A stretch of DNA of 64,000 bases, taken from Hirsutella rhossiliensis (taxonomy: Eukaryota; Ascomycota; Sordariomycetes; Hypocreales; Ophiocordycipitaceae). The stretch covers positions 3,410,001 through 3,474,000 of the forward strand of contig NW_025408671.1 of assembly GCF_020360975.1 (NCBI RefSeq). The letters run 5' to 3'. This document shows positions 44,197 through 56,576 of this stretch, piece by piece. The translations under genes were made by a program, and so were the position numbers. Numbering within the stretch: the stretch's first letter is position 1; every line of letters begins with the position of its first letter. The notes below the pieces were generated by a model. The model did no database searches. It was not told where the DNA came from and saw only the letters and a program-made list of their open reading frames with translations.

Positions 44197-44780
44197 CTTG
44201 AAGAGTGCCGGGCCGTCAATTCGTGATGGGCGCTGCGGAGGGACTTGGGAAGGGAGATTGAGAGCGAAGATGCTTGGCTCCGGGGCCAGCGGCTCATCGC
44301 CGAATTTTGGCGGGCCGCACGTCACGTGCACACGCAGCAGCGTTGACCACCTCCTTCATATCTCATATCGTCAACCTCCATCCATGATTATGGGGCCCCC
44401 CAAAAGAGACGACAAGACCAACCTTCGTCCGCGACTTCTAGCGCCTTGTTCATCCGTCTACGCCGCCCGTTCCCTATGCATTGGCAAGTCACGAAGCCAG
44501 GGCGCGTCGCAACGTTCAAGGCGTTCCGTTTTCCGCAGCAACTAAACTTGGCGCCAGAAACTTCACGTCGACCTTCCCATCAAATTCACCAGCGGAGCTC
44601 TCATTCAGGGACACGACAATTACACCCTTCATCTCTGCCCGCTCTTGGCTCTGTTACTCCTCACTTCTTCTTCCATCGGACAGGTCCAAGATATATGGAA
44701 AGCGAATCACTGGCCGAGCATCGGACCGGCAACCAGAGCAGCGCGCGTCCTTCCCAGCACCTCCAGCCAGACCTCTCCAT
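44197..44780. other. Short intergenic region
   Basis: Between the Mpc1 start and the esterase stop, same strand. Holds the Mpc1 promoter and the esterase 3' UTR. Open frames on the plus strand are antisense or chance. Confidence 0.45.
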
Positions 44781-46786
44781 TCATAATCGATACTTGCCCG
44801 TTTGCCAATACGCGCACCGCTCGTTCCGGGTCTTATCCACGTCGGTGCCGATTCCCTCCGGTCCAAACGTCGCGAGCCGCGCGCTCTCGCCGTACACGGG
44901 CCAGTCAGGCAGCGTTCCCCCAACGTTGGGGTTGCCAGACCGCGCAAAATTTGCAAAGTACCGCTGCATGTCCTCGGCCAGCTTTCCATCGGTCCTGTTG
45001 TTTGGACCGCTGTAGAAGGTGTACGACAAGTCTTGGCCATGAGCCCCCGGCGGCACTTGGAACCGGTAGTTCCACGTCTTGTTGCCCCAGGCGGTGCTTA
45101 GGTATCGTGTGTTGCAGGTGAAGGAGAGCTCCGACATGAAGAGCACGCCCCTCTCGTGCTCCGTCTTGTACAGCTTCGTTCTGTGCGGCGGCGGGTAGAG
45201 TTGGGTCCAGATGAAACGCCTGACCCACTTGGTAATCCCTGGCAGGACGGCCTTGGCCCTGGTCTTGATGTCGCGCTCGGTGATCTCACCGGGCTCGAGG
45301 TATACAAGCGCCTCGTTTGCGTTGTGACCCATCATCAGATCCGGACTTTGATCGAACTTGCCCTCGAGCAACAGGACGCCGGGCAAGTCGGCCACATAGC
45401 CGCCGTCGACCGTTGGCCCGAACGTGTAGGTGCCGTCCGGTGACTCGGCGACGACCCTGTTGTTGACCTTGGAGAGGGTCTCGGGGTCGAGAGCAGCAAG
45501 ATCGGCGCCGTTTTGAATCTTGTGGCCCGCGAGCTTGCTGGCCGTGGACAAGGTACGCTTCCAGATTCCCGGGGCGTCGACAACCGTCTGGAAGCCAGGG
45601 CTCTGGATGATGGCGCGTTTGAAAGGGACCTTTGCTTTCCCACCCTCTGCCGTGATGTGGTGCATGATGCTGCCGCCACCGGCCGACTCGCCCAAGACGG
45701 TGACATTGTCGGGATCACCGCCAAAATGATGGATATGCTTCTTCACCCTGGTCCGCCAGTCAGCCTGCACGCTTGGCACTTCGGGGGCATGTCGGCTCAC
45801 CACTCCAGAGCCACCCGCTGGTCCTGCAGAGCGACGTTGGGAAAGACGTCTTGGTCGTCGCCGGCGTTAAGCCAGCCGTACAAGCCCAGGCGATAGTTGA
45901 TGGCAACGTAGACGACGCCCTCGCCGCCGTTATCGTGGGAGCGCGCAATCAGCCCGGCAGGGTTGTCGATCTCGGAACCGACCATGCGCTTCTGGCCTAA
46001 AGATGGATCAGCTTCTTGTCTTGGTCCCCAAGGACAATACGACCTGGCTCGTCAACAGACTAGGAGCTCAAGCTGGATACGTACCAAAGACATAGCCGCC
46101 GCCAAAGATCCATACCACGACTGGGGCTGCACGTCGTGCGTTGGTCAGTCTGACGACTCTATCCCGCTGTAAAACCCCAGCGCGGGGCTGACGAACCTCG
46201 ACTCTTTGGGCTAAAGCCGGCTTTGCCGTATTGACCAGAATCCTCATCCATCCCACCCGGTCTTCTCTCATAAATCTTCCTCGGCACCATGACATCCAGA
46301 AACAAGCAATCTTCGTCTTGCTCCTGGTCGACCTCGAACATCTGGTGCATCGCAGAGGCAGAGCCGTCCTGCTCCTTGGCAGCCTTTGCGAGGATCCACT
46401 CCGGCATGCTCTGCGGACAGGCGATGCCGACGGATCCATCGTTGACGGTGCGGTGGGCTGTCAAGACGGAGACCGGCGGCTTGAAGCGTTGGTCTGTCGA
46501 GACGGGGACCGGCGGCTTGAAGCGTCGCTCGCCCACCGGCGGCTCGGCGAAACGGATGTTGCTAAAGGTGTAAAAGTCGCCTGTTTTCTGGGGATTTAGG
46601 GTGAGGTCAGCTTGGGTCCTAGGCATGCGGCGACCGCAGGTCATCGTGATCACCCACATTGAGGAAGCCTTGGTGGAGGGTATATCCGAGATCAACGGTG
46701 ACGTTGAAGCCCTCGGGGGCGTGTGCCGGACTGGCAGACACGCCCAAGACCAAGGCAACGACAGCAAGCAAGATGCGGCTCATCAT
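44781..46786 (-). CDS. Secreted type-B carboxylesterase/lipase
   Basis: Five exons: 46786-46658, 46587-46197, 46126-46085, 45996-45801 and 45747-44781; 574 aa, in phase. A signal peptide (MMSRILLAVVALVLGVSASP) is followed by the type-B start VDLGYTLHQGFLN and NIRFAEPPVGERRF. Then come EDCLFLDVMVP, the oxyanion-hole motif VVVWIFGGGYVFG (exon 3 is only 42 nt), VYVAINYRLGLYGWL and the nucleophile S274 in TVLGESAGGGS. The acid should be the Glu/Asp of the LLLEGKFDQSPDLM to NANEALVYLEPG region and the His that of VPPGAHGQDLSYTF. It hydrolyses esters outside the cell; substrate unknown. A 12-residue segment (RFKPPV.V.T..R type) is tandemly duplicated in exon 2, at 46464-46535 on the DNA. Two consecutive Met codons open the frame; 46786 is the first. 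Confidence 0.9.
46464..46535. repeat. In-frame 36-bp tandem duplication inside the esterase gene
   Basis: Two adjacent copies of a 36-bp unit (each containing GACCGGCGGCTTGAAGCG) with a few differences. It adds 12 codons (FKPPVSVLTAHR / FKPPVPVSTDQR) directly after the conserved PPVGERRF motif. Confidence 0.8.
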
Positions 46787-48266
46787 TGTAACTCTTGTAA
46801 GTCTCACCTGCAGACTATGGTCTTCTCATCTGCGCCGTATCATCAACATGATGAGGGGACAGAGGGATGCCCGTAAAATATAACTAAGATTAATTATAAG
46901 GGAATACCCTCTTAAGCGCCACGCATTGGGAGACATTGCCCCAACGGATTGCTGCTCCAACAATAAAAATAGTTTCTAGCATGAGTACGATACGCCAAAG
47001 AAAAAAAATAGGAGAAATTAAACGACGCCGGGAGAATGGAGAACACGTGTCGGGCTTCGCGCCATTGGGCTACCCCATCACTTGCGCCCGGCGGCCGAGG
47101 GGCTGACAACTTACATACAGCCATCATGCTCCACTAAGTCGGGACGGAGAACACACGGCCAAAGGGGGATGAGACTGGGAGAACTGAGCTGTCATCGTGA
47201 CGTCGCGTCTTGCGTGGGGAGCCCGGAGCCGGCACTCGCCCGCCCCCGGTGGCCCCGCAAATATCGGCCCCGCCCGGCATTGCAGCCCGGGGTCTGGCTC
47301 ATCCACGACTCCATCCGAACCAGCGATATTATGTGCGCATCGCACCCAATCAATACAACCAGAACTCGGCATGTCCATCGGTCGTCGCACCGGGCTTGAT
47401 GACATCAGGCTGCTCGAGATGGGGAATCGTCGGCGCCTCATATATGCTTGTTTTTAAGCGCACGCTTGCTTGCGGCGGCAAGGTTTGATGACGACCTGGA
47501 ACTAAGGTGACTCAACCCACCGCCACTGCTCTGGGGCACAAAGCAGTCGGCTAGCTTGACTTTGTCTCCGACGGGGTCGAGGTTGATCGGCGGGGACGAG
47601 CTGAGCGGTCGGATGCTTGAAAGCTACGCGGGCAGTTGCCAACAGGTAATTATGGACGGGCCTTCACTGAGCAGCCTTGGAGATGGAGGGCACCTCGAGG
47701 GAAGGTGAAGACAATCAGAACGTGCTCTATGTCTTTCAGGCAGGATTCGAAAGCATAGGCGAATAGGTCAGGGCGAGGGGACGACCAAACGGCCCAAGAC
47801 TCGCAAAGCCAGAAAGGGTGCCCGGCCACAAGACTCAACAGCCCTCGTACTCCTCGCCCCTCTCCGCAACAAGTAATCCGTGACCGACGTATGAAGAACG
47901 TGGAGAGTTGGTCAATGAACACATTCTGGCGAGTAACATCAGCAATCACGCCCTAAATCTAGGTAACGTCGTCCGGTAGCGCAGCCAAGAAAGCATACAA
48001 AGTGCACAACTAAGCTCCAATGCTCCCTCTCACGCTCCGTTTACCGAGTCTTGCCCCCGTTTCAGTCACTCGCCCAAAGCATATACATCAGCTCGCCAGG
48101 CCAAGCCTTTTGAGCGCTCTCATCCTCTTATTGTCTCCTCATTCCACAGCCGTGCTCCTCCGATAGCCCCCGAGTGTGCTCGTAGCCTTCATTCCCTAAG
48201 AGAAATTAAACAATACGAGAATAGAGAAGAAATTCGACAGGAAAAAAAATGACTTTGTCTCGCCCC
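46787..48266. other. Intergenic region, no supported gene
   Basis: Esterase upstream region followed by the 3' flank of the WSC oxidase gene. A-rich stretches at 46860-46900, 46995-47020 and 48235-48250. No gene features found. Confidence 0.5.
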
Positions 48267-51200
48267 TCAGACTCCGGGCCTGGTGAAGCCGTCGCCCTTG
48301 GGCCAGTTGCCCACCTCGCCAGGATCGCCACCGATGCGGACGAAGACGCCGACGGCCGGGATTCCGCCGTCCAGGACGAAGAACTGGTACCAGCCTGGCG
48401 GACAAACGTACTTTCCGGGCGGGGACGTGACGGTGCAAGAAGTTCCCGAGCACGAAACCTCGGGAAAGATGGTGCGCGCGCCCATCGAGTTGCCGTGGGT
48501 GCTAGACACAGAGCCCAGCAGCGAGACGGCGATGTCCCCGTTCTGTGCGGCACCTCCCAGGTTGAACGAGACCTGCTGTCCGTACTTCCAGTCGGTGTTT
48601 TTCAGCGTAAAGGTAGGGCGAGGCTTGCCTTTGAGCAGATAGGGCGGCGTAAATGTCTCAACGCGGTACTCTTCGGGATTGACGCCGTCCTGGGGGTCGG
48701 AGCCCGAGATAAGCACGCGGCCGTCGAGCAGTGTAATTGCTTCCGAGTGGTACAGGCGAGCCACGGTCGTATTGGCCATGACGGTGATGCGGCGCCCGAT
48801 GGGCTTGGCCGGATCGTAGAGCAGGGCGTTGAGGTTCGGGTCCTTGGCCAAGCCGAAGCCGGCAACGCCGTGGTGAGCGCCGTTGGCGATGATGTAGGTG
48901 CCGTCGGGAAGGGGGGCCATGCAGGGCATCACGCGCTGCGACGGCATGCGCTCGAGCGTCCACTTGGGGCTGGGTGTATCTGGGTAGGTGCTGACGCAGT
49001 TGTCGAGCGCCGTCGAGGCTCCCTCTGTCGAGCCGCCGCAGAGGAGGATGCCGAGCGGGTCGGTGTAGGGGGCGCGCTGAGGAAGCAGGACGGCCGTGCC
49101 TTCGAGCGGATATGTGCGGCCGCCCTTGGGGTTATTGACGGCGCCGGGCATGTTGGGCAGCGTCTTGATAGTGGCAAAGGTATTCTCGTCGAGGATGCGA
49201 GCCTCGTTCCAGTAGGCGGCAAAGATGCCTCCAGAAGGGAGGACGGCCATGAAGGGGTATAGATTGTTAGGGTCGGTGCGCTCGAGCCAGTCCATGCGCA
49301 GAGGCTTGGTGCCGGTCGAGGGCAAGAGCTCGAGGGTCGGCACGGGGGCGCCGTTCGAGCCAACCTCTCCGCCAATAACGAGGACTGAGCCGTTGGCCAT
49401 GATCATAGCCGACGGATACCAGCGGCCGTCTTGAAGCTTGAGGACGTCGACATTCTCCTGCCAGTCATTCTTGCCCGGCACCCCGGGAGATCCGTCGGGC
49501 GTGTAGATGCGGACGCCGTAGGTCGAGTCGCCCGACCAGCCGCCTACGGTGAGCTGGCGGCCGGCCTTGTCCGGCAGGGTGATGCCGCCGGCGCAAAAGA
49601 TGTCCGTCTTAACGTGCATCGCCCGCCACGCCGCCTTGAAGTCGCTAATAAGGGAGAGGTCAAGCTCGTAGGCGCCCGTCGAGTTGGGCGGGCCGGTGCC
49701 CCATTTCTCCAGGAAGGTGACCTTGCCGGTGATGGCCTGCGATGTCATCAGAGGCACGCAAACGCCGCCGATGAGGAAGTCGTAGGATCCGGCGTCCGGG
49801 GTGCCGGCTTCGGGGAAATTCCACGAGTAGAAAGGCTCGCCCTTCCAGAAATACGTCGTCAGCCGGCTGCCGCCGCCGCAGAGGGCCGAGGCGTTGCCCG
49901 TGCAGGGGATGTTGCACTCGGTGTCGTCGAGATACTTGGCCCCGGCCGTTTTGATGTTGGCCGGGTCACCGCAGTAGCACTCCTTGCCGTACTCCATGCC
50001 GGCGGCCATGTATCCAAAGCTGCCGCACCTCTCGAGACAGGCCGTCGGCGTCATGTTGGCCTCGAAGAAGTTTTGCCAGAAAAAGGTGCGCGTCTGGTTG
50101 ACGTTGTCCTGCACACAGCCCTGGTAAGCCCAGTCGCCCACCTGGGGGATCGCCCGGGGCGGCTCGAGGACCTGGGGCTCGCCCACGGACAAGATGCTCA
50201 TCCTGCCGGGCCCGCCGCATTTCTGTGTCTTGTCGCCGCCGCATTCCGAGTTGCACTCTGACTCCGACTTGGCCCGGACACCGCCATTGACGATCTGGTT
50301 GCCGCAGAAGCACTGCCGCGAGTACTCGGCGCCCGCGACGGTGTAGCCGAGGCCCGCGCACGTCTTTGCGCAGGACTGGAGCGTCAGCTTGGGGTCATCG
50401 GGCACCTGCTTGCCGAGAATGCGGCCCTTGACTCCGTCTACCCAGCATCCGTAGGCTGCCCAGCCGTCCGGCAGCCCCGTCACCTGGGGGCCCGCGCCTC
50501 CTTGCGCGGTGCTGCGAGGATCGACACCGCCGCCCTTGGTGTTGTAAACGGACAGACGGCTGCCCGCGCCGCAGAATTCGCAGTCGGAGCCCGAGCAGAC
50601 CATGCTGCACTCCGAGTCCGGCCTCTTGGCAGCGCCGTCGTTTAATTTGCTTCCGCAGAAGCACTCGCGCGAGAATTCGATGCCAAAATACGAGTACCCG
50701 GCGCAGAACTTGGCACACGCTGCCAGCGTCATGTCGTTGGCCGAGTACGACTTATCGCTCAGAGCCCGCCCGGCAGTCGCCTCGGTGTAGCAGCCGTACG
50801 ACATCCAGTCGCCCACGCTCTGGGGCTGGCTGGGACAAGCAGTCGGGGTCGCGGATCCGTCCGATGCGCTGTTGGTGTTGACGTTCCGGCCTCTCAATCA
50901 GTACCGAGTATTCCAAGTCCCACTTCTGGTGGTTGCTTTCACCCCGGGGGTCCCAGGCCGCTCTCACTCACCTCGTACTCGTGGGGGTCTGCACGTTGTT
51001 GCCGTACACGTTCAGGCGACCACCTCCGCCGCAGTATTCCGAACTGTTGCCCCTGCAAGGCGTGCTGCAGCCACCATCCACCGGCTTTGCCCCGTTTGAG
51101 ATTCTCGTGCCGCAGTCTTTGGGGAGAACGGGAGAAAGACGAGCCACCGGGGTTAGCGTTTTATCGGTGTGCGGACGCTTATTCTCTCTGCTTCTGAGCA

Positions 51201-51933
51201 CTCACAACACTCGGCTCCAAACTCAACGCCGGCAAGGGAGTGGCCCGAGGCTTTGCAGGCCGCCGTGCACTTGGCCACAGTCATCTGCGCACCGGGAACG
51301 CTGTTGATGCCCTGCGTCAAAGCACGGCCCGTGGTGCCCTCGCTGCCCGGTCCGGTCAGCCTTGCGAGTCTCGTTCCTTGCGCAAGCCGCCTCGTGAGAG
51401 GAAACGGCACTTACGAGTAGCAGCCCATGGATGCCCAGCCGTCCACTCCAGGATTTACCGTCGGGCCCGTGATTTGAGTTGTTTGATACAAGGTGAGCCG
51501 CTTTGGTCCACCGCAGGCTTGTGTGGCATTCCCTCCGCACGGCGTGCTGCAGTCTTTCTCTACGACTTTGACTCCACCAGTGGCAATCTTGCTGCCGCAG
51601 TAGCACTCAGTGTGATACTGGGTTCCCGCGTAAGGATAACCCTTGCCAAAGCAAAGGTTGGCGCATTTCTCACTTGTCATCTTGGGGTCGGCCGTATCAG
51701 GCCCGTCGAGCGTACGGCCCACATCCCTATTCGCTGATGAGTATCTTGGGCGAGCCAGATGAACGGTTGGAGTGAGGGAGGAATGAATACACATAACAGC
51801 CCTGATACTTCCACCCATTGTCAAAGCCAGGCGGAACGACCAGATCACGTTTGCGCAAAGACGTGGCGCGGCACGGAGCCGGGGAACAGAGAAAAACGAG
51901 GGTCAGAAGCGAAATACCCGGTGAGGCCTTCAT
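48267..51933 (-). CDS. Secreted copper-radical (glyoxal) oxidase with five WSC domains
   Basis: Five exons: 51933-51791, 51726-51415, 51342-51206, 51116-50972 and 50892-48267; 1120 aa. A signal peptide (MKASPGISLLTLVFLCSPAP) is followed by five WSC Cys-rich domains, starting at W/G..GC(Y/W) blocks such as DNGWKYQGCY, DGWASMGCYSEGTTGRAL, GDWMSYGCYTE, DGWAAYGCWVDG and GDWAYQGCVQDN. Introns cut inside the first two WSC units. The C-terminal 650 residues are a kelch-type glyoxal oxidase with a DUF1929 end. Copper-radical residues are all present: Cys in DIFCAGGITLPDKAG, Tyr in GRWYPSAMIM, Tyr-His in TVARLYHSEAITLLDGRV and His in SVSSTHGNSMGART. The family oxidises aldehydes/alcohols to make H2O2 outside the cell. 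WSC domains bind glycans, so the enzyme is probably tethered to cell wall or plant/insect polysaccharide. Confidence 0.93.
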
Positions 51934-54900
51934 GATTGACGGTTGAGGCACTCGAGGCACGACGGCACCGGAGTTGGGGAAAAGAGAATTGAGTGAAGGA
52001 ACGCGTGACAGCGCCAGATGGGAGAACGGAGTGGTGGGCCAAGGGGACTATGCCACGGCCATCATGGGCATTGGTTGTCATATATTCACTTCCTCTTCAT
52101 CAGCGCACGAGCCTGTCGGGCCTGCGGCCGCGACCCTTTCCCGCAACACACCCATACAGCCCAAGCATGCAGATGCAGGTCTGCATGCGCACACAACCCG
52201 TAGGCTTGGCGAGCCACCCACCAGGGACCACGAGTGGTCAAAGGCGGCGGATGTTCCAGGGTCATGGTGGAGGGGAGGGCGGAAGAAACGGAGGACAGCT
52301 CAGGCGCAGAGGAGCTGCATGGGGAGCAACAGGGGACATGCTCGTGGTGTGGTATGATGCAAGTGATGGGGACACCTGACGACGAAATTGTCCAGAGGTG
52401 GAAGAATGAAAGGGGGGGAGTAAGTTAACTAAGACGGTCATCAGCCCAAGGTGCCCCCCTTGTCGACGGCAGGGCTGGAACGGGTAGACGGACGGTCCCG
52501 GTCGACGGCGCGACATTTGCATGCGGTTGGAGGCGGCTTGATGAGGTACTGGATTCAGGGGGGGCCATAATTAACTTACACTGTCGAAACAGCCACATGT
52601 ACCAAGCATAAAAGGGTCAACGAGGCTGATTTGACGTGAACCCGTAATTACTGTAGTGCAAAGCTTTCTTGTCTTGTCGAACCTTGGCGGCGGCGCAGAG
52701 TGGAGAGGCGGCGCTAATTATATATGCAGCTCGATGCAGCCGGATGAGCGCCGTGGGAAGAAATACGAGAGAGTTGCGACACTATTCTTGACGCAGCTAC
52801 ATGACGACGAGTTATTAGCTGCTTACTCGGCAAAATTGTCCTGGCCCTTATCCTCTCGCGCGCATGGAGAGACGGCTTGATGCTTCTTTGCGCCGACTCG
52901 GCGGCTTGCTTGTAGGGAGACAGGACACGTCGGCAGAAGGGGTGAAAGCAAGCAGAGAGCGGTCGAGGACATGGCGACAGGGGCACGGAGGTTTCGTCCC
53001 AAAGTGGATGTCGTCACCGCTGCACTGCCTTGGTTTGCCCCCATCGTGTAGCGCGCTGGTGGATTCGGGAAGCTTAGCGACGGCTACTTCGTACTCGCGC
53101 TCTGTATGGCGGGTGTAACTCCGCACAGCGGGCAAATGGTAGGGCAGAGCAAGTCGACGATATTGACCTTGTCAACAAGGAGTCGGCTGTCAACCCCAGG
53201 GTGCGGCGCGCGAAAGGCGATGCGACTGTGCAATGCAAAATATTGTTCGTCAGCCGCTGTCACGAGGGTCCTTTGCTCGACGGTCTCGCCCGCCGTCTAC
53301 CTTGATCGAGCCTCGCAGTCAGCAATCCATTTCCACGGCTGATCAGCAGGGTATTGTCAGTCGACCGCCGTGGCGCTCCCTCCAAGCGACCATGTACAGT
53401 ACAAGTACATGGTGCGGATATCTCGGGTCTGTCTCCTACATGATGCACTCATTAGGTTGTCGGAGCGTGTCCCGACGTGACATGTTGAGATCCTTGGAGA
53501 CAGGGTCGAATGCCCGGGCGCGAGCAGGGAGCAGCCTGCCTGCGAGGATTCGAGCCAGGTGATTCGTACAGTGAACAGTGATAGCCGCCGCTGCCTGCAA
53601 GTCCCTGTTCGCCGCACAAGGTGGCGGCTCCAGGGTTCCTCTCGATGTCGGCGAGTCGTCCGAGGGCGGCAAGACGGCGGCGCGAGGACGGGCGTTTTTT
53701 GTGCCCGAGGCTCGCTTGCTTTCAGGCCTTTCATCTTTGGTTGTCGAAGGATTTCAGGCCTTTCATGTTCGGCTGTCGAAGGATCGTCAGTGGTGAGGAA
53801 AAAGGAGGGCAGAGGCCAGTAGGTACTTTGTACGGAGTACAGAGTACAGCAGGTAAGTAAGTTACTTGCAGAACGGAGCAGAAAAAGGCAGTCACCAACT
53901 TGCCCATTACGGTGCCTTTGCTCATTTCAAGGTATTGTACAGTAACTTACAGTAACTTACTCTGTAAGTTACCTAGGTACCTTATCTTACTTGATCCCTG
54001 AAGGTCAGCTTCAACACCATCTTTCCCATCATGAAGCAAACTGCAACACCGTCCCTCCCTCCCTCCACTCGCGGGCAATGACGATTCGCTTCTTCCAGCG
54101 GCGGCCGGCAGCCTCCCGACTCTACACCACTTCCGCCCCGTCGCTCGGGCTGAGCAGGGCCTCACTCAACTGAGCAGGGCCTCACTCATCCAGCGCATCA
54201 CAAGGCCATCGCCACAATTGGCCATGTTTGTCGTACGGTACCTTGCTTACCTACCATCCTACATACTTGATATGTAGGTGTGGCATGCATACATGCTCTG
54301 TCGATTCGCCGGCCCATCCTCTCAACTCACATGCGCACTCCAATGCCTAAATTAGCCCCCAGCTGCCTCTGATTGGGCTGCACAACGCTCCAGATTGCAG
54401 CTCGTATCCTCACTCTGTCCAACCCAGTAATGGGCCCAGTCATGAGCCCATCCACATCTTGGCCCCTACGTGTTGGACATGCCACGAGGGACCCTCGCCT
54501 CAGCTCCATGCACACCTTCTCCCCCCATGGGCACATATAGCAATGCGGCTGAGAGACCACCCTTCTCGACAGTCAAGCACCCTCTTGTTCATTAGCCCCA
54601 CGCCCAAGCTCGGCCACATTTCGCATCTATTTCGTACTTGGGTGCCTTCGTCCAGGACGGGGCTGAACTTCGTCCTTCCCCTTAACTCCGGAAAGCAGGC
54701 AACCCGCATCCAGCACTCATTGTGATGTGCCTGCAATGCTTCCGTGTACTGCATAGGTACGTCTGGCGGCAGGCATAGATTGGCCGGCCAGCCGTTCCCT
54801 CCAAGTGCCGTACAACCGAATACAAGCCCCCCTTCAAGCGTCGTTCGTTTTCATCTAGACAAGGGATTGGCCCTTGATTCCGTCGGCTGAAGCGTCCCGG

Positions 54901-56576
54901 CCGCAAGCCAATGTCGTCGACCACACAGTACCAAGCAGCAAGACAGCCGCCATCGCTTGGCGCTCGCGATTCCAGGGTTTCTCGGGGCTTTGTTGCTCCA
55001 AGAACGCATCATTGTCGTGTTCCATGAACAATGTTCCGGCTACGCGGAAATGTCCTGTCCAAGACATCGTACAAACTTACCCTGATGGGACCAGGGTCAC
55101 ATCTCTTGCCTCTAATGGGCTTGGCATGGTACGATTAGTCCGTCAGCTTTATCAAGGCGGCGAGGAATCGCTCTCGAGCGTGTAAGTCTTCGGCGCAGTA
55201 TAGGCGCGCTCTGACAGCCCGGCCCGAGAGGTGTTGCCGAGTCACCCCATGCCTTTTTTCCCCACGTTGTCAGGGTCCGGAAGCTCGATCGGATATTCGT
55301 TGGCCAACGGGCTCTGGTTCGGCTCGGGCCAGGGCCGAGTTACTTGCATGGATATATCGGACGGAGCTTGGGCCTCGCCATGCCCCTGCAGAGTACTGTA
55401 TTACAGACGTACTGTACCAACATTGTATGCATGTCAGAGTGGATTGTGTAGAAGAAGAAGCCTTCTTGTTCAACCCCCGAGGTTCGGAACGTGTACGGAC
55501 CAGTCATGGTAGTGCAGTTTAATCAAGGAGGCATCGGAATGGCTCCGGGCGACGAGCCGCGGTCCGTCCATGTCTGACACTGGTTCGTCAAAAGAAGCAA
55601 TTACTCACTTTGCTGGACTTGGAAGCTTTGCTGTGGTTCGAGCCAGGTTCCAGGTTCGTCAGCGGTTCGGCTCTCCTTCCAGCATGTGGTTTGGGTAGCC
55701 CAGAGCGGGTGACGCTTTCCAGAAGCAGCATTCTAAAGAGCCCTCGCCGCGGATAGTTGCTCGTGTCGTGCACGCTCGCGACTGACACAATAGGCAGGGA
55801 GGGCCAGCCGATGGTGCGTGATGTTGCGTCGCGACTTGTTCTCGGGACAGGCCATCAAACGAGTCCGCAAGGGGGCGCGCGAGGTCCATTGACTCTCGAG
55901 GTCGCTTCCAAGGGCAAGTAAACGGGCCCAGCTCGCCGTCTCCAGCTTACATGACGCCGGCAAATCGGCGTGGCGTCGGTGCTGGCGGCCGCAGCTCGAG
56001 GTGATGCAGCGCGACCGACGGAGGCTTCGCCGTGGAAGACTGCAGAATCAGCCTGGTGTCATCCCTATGACTCTTTTGCCCCCGCCGCTGGAGACGAAGT
56101 GTAAGACCGCCTATGCAGCGAGGTTGGTATTGGTCAAACGGTTCCAGTTTTCTGTTGGAGCTGGACTGTGACTCATTGCTGCTGGGCGCATTTGGGCAAT
56201 CCAGAGTCTTTGTCAGCTTGCCACGGTGGTTAAGAACGGTACAGGGCGGCCCCGAGCTCCACCAAAATGTTGGCCGCCATCCTCGACCTCGACTTCTCGC
56301 AAAGCGCCACCGGCCTTTTCCCTCGACTCCCCCCCTCCCCCTCTCTCTCTTTCTCTTTGGCATTGGCTATTTTCCTCATAGACGCTCTCGCCTCCTTACA
56401 GGGCTCTCTTGACTTTACTATCGCTGGAGTCTGACCCGGTGCTGCTTTGGTTCAAGCAGACCGCTCTTCCGTCCCTCCCCAAGACGCCCCAAGTCAACAA
56501 TCGGAGCATTTATCTTCACACCGCCACCCTGGCTAGCTGCTCGACCTTCCAGGCTCACTCGTCGCCAACGCAGGTT
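51934..56576. other. 4.6-kb intergenic region between divergent genes
   Basis: Largest gene-free gap, between the starts of the WSC oxidase (-) and the NF-X1 gene (+). Contents: a tandem duplicate of about 33 bp (TTTCAGGCCTTTCAT...GTCGAAGGAT) at 53720-53785; a cluster of GTAAGTTAC/GTAACTTAC half-palindromes at about 53825-53985; a CTGAGCAGGGCCTCACTCA duplicate at 54152-54189; and TACTGTA motifs at about 52647, 53395 and 55390-55410. A CT-rich leader precedes the NF-X1 gene (56330-56370). Open frames of up to about 140 codons exist on both strands without family features. Confidence 0.45.

Noticed and set aside
48249..50261. Two long plus-strand frames (337 and 276 codons)
   Set aside because: Antisense to the oxidase exon 5; the sense strand has all the conserved motifs.
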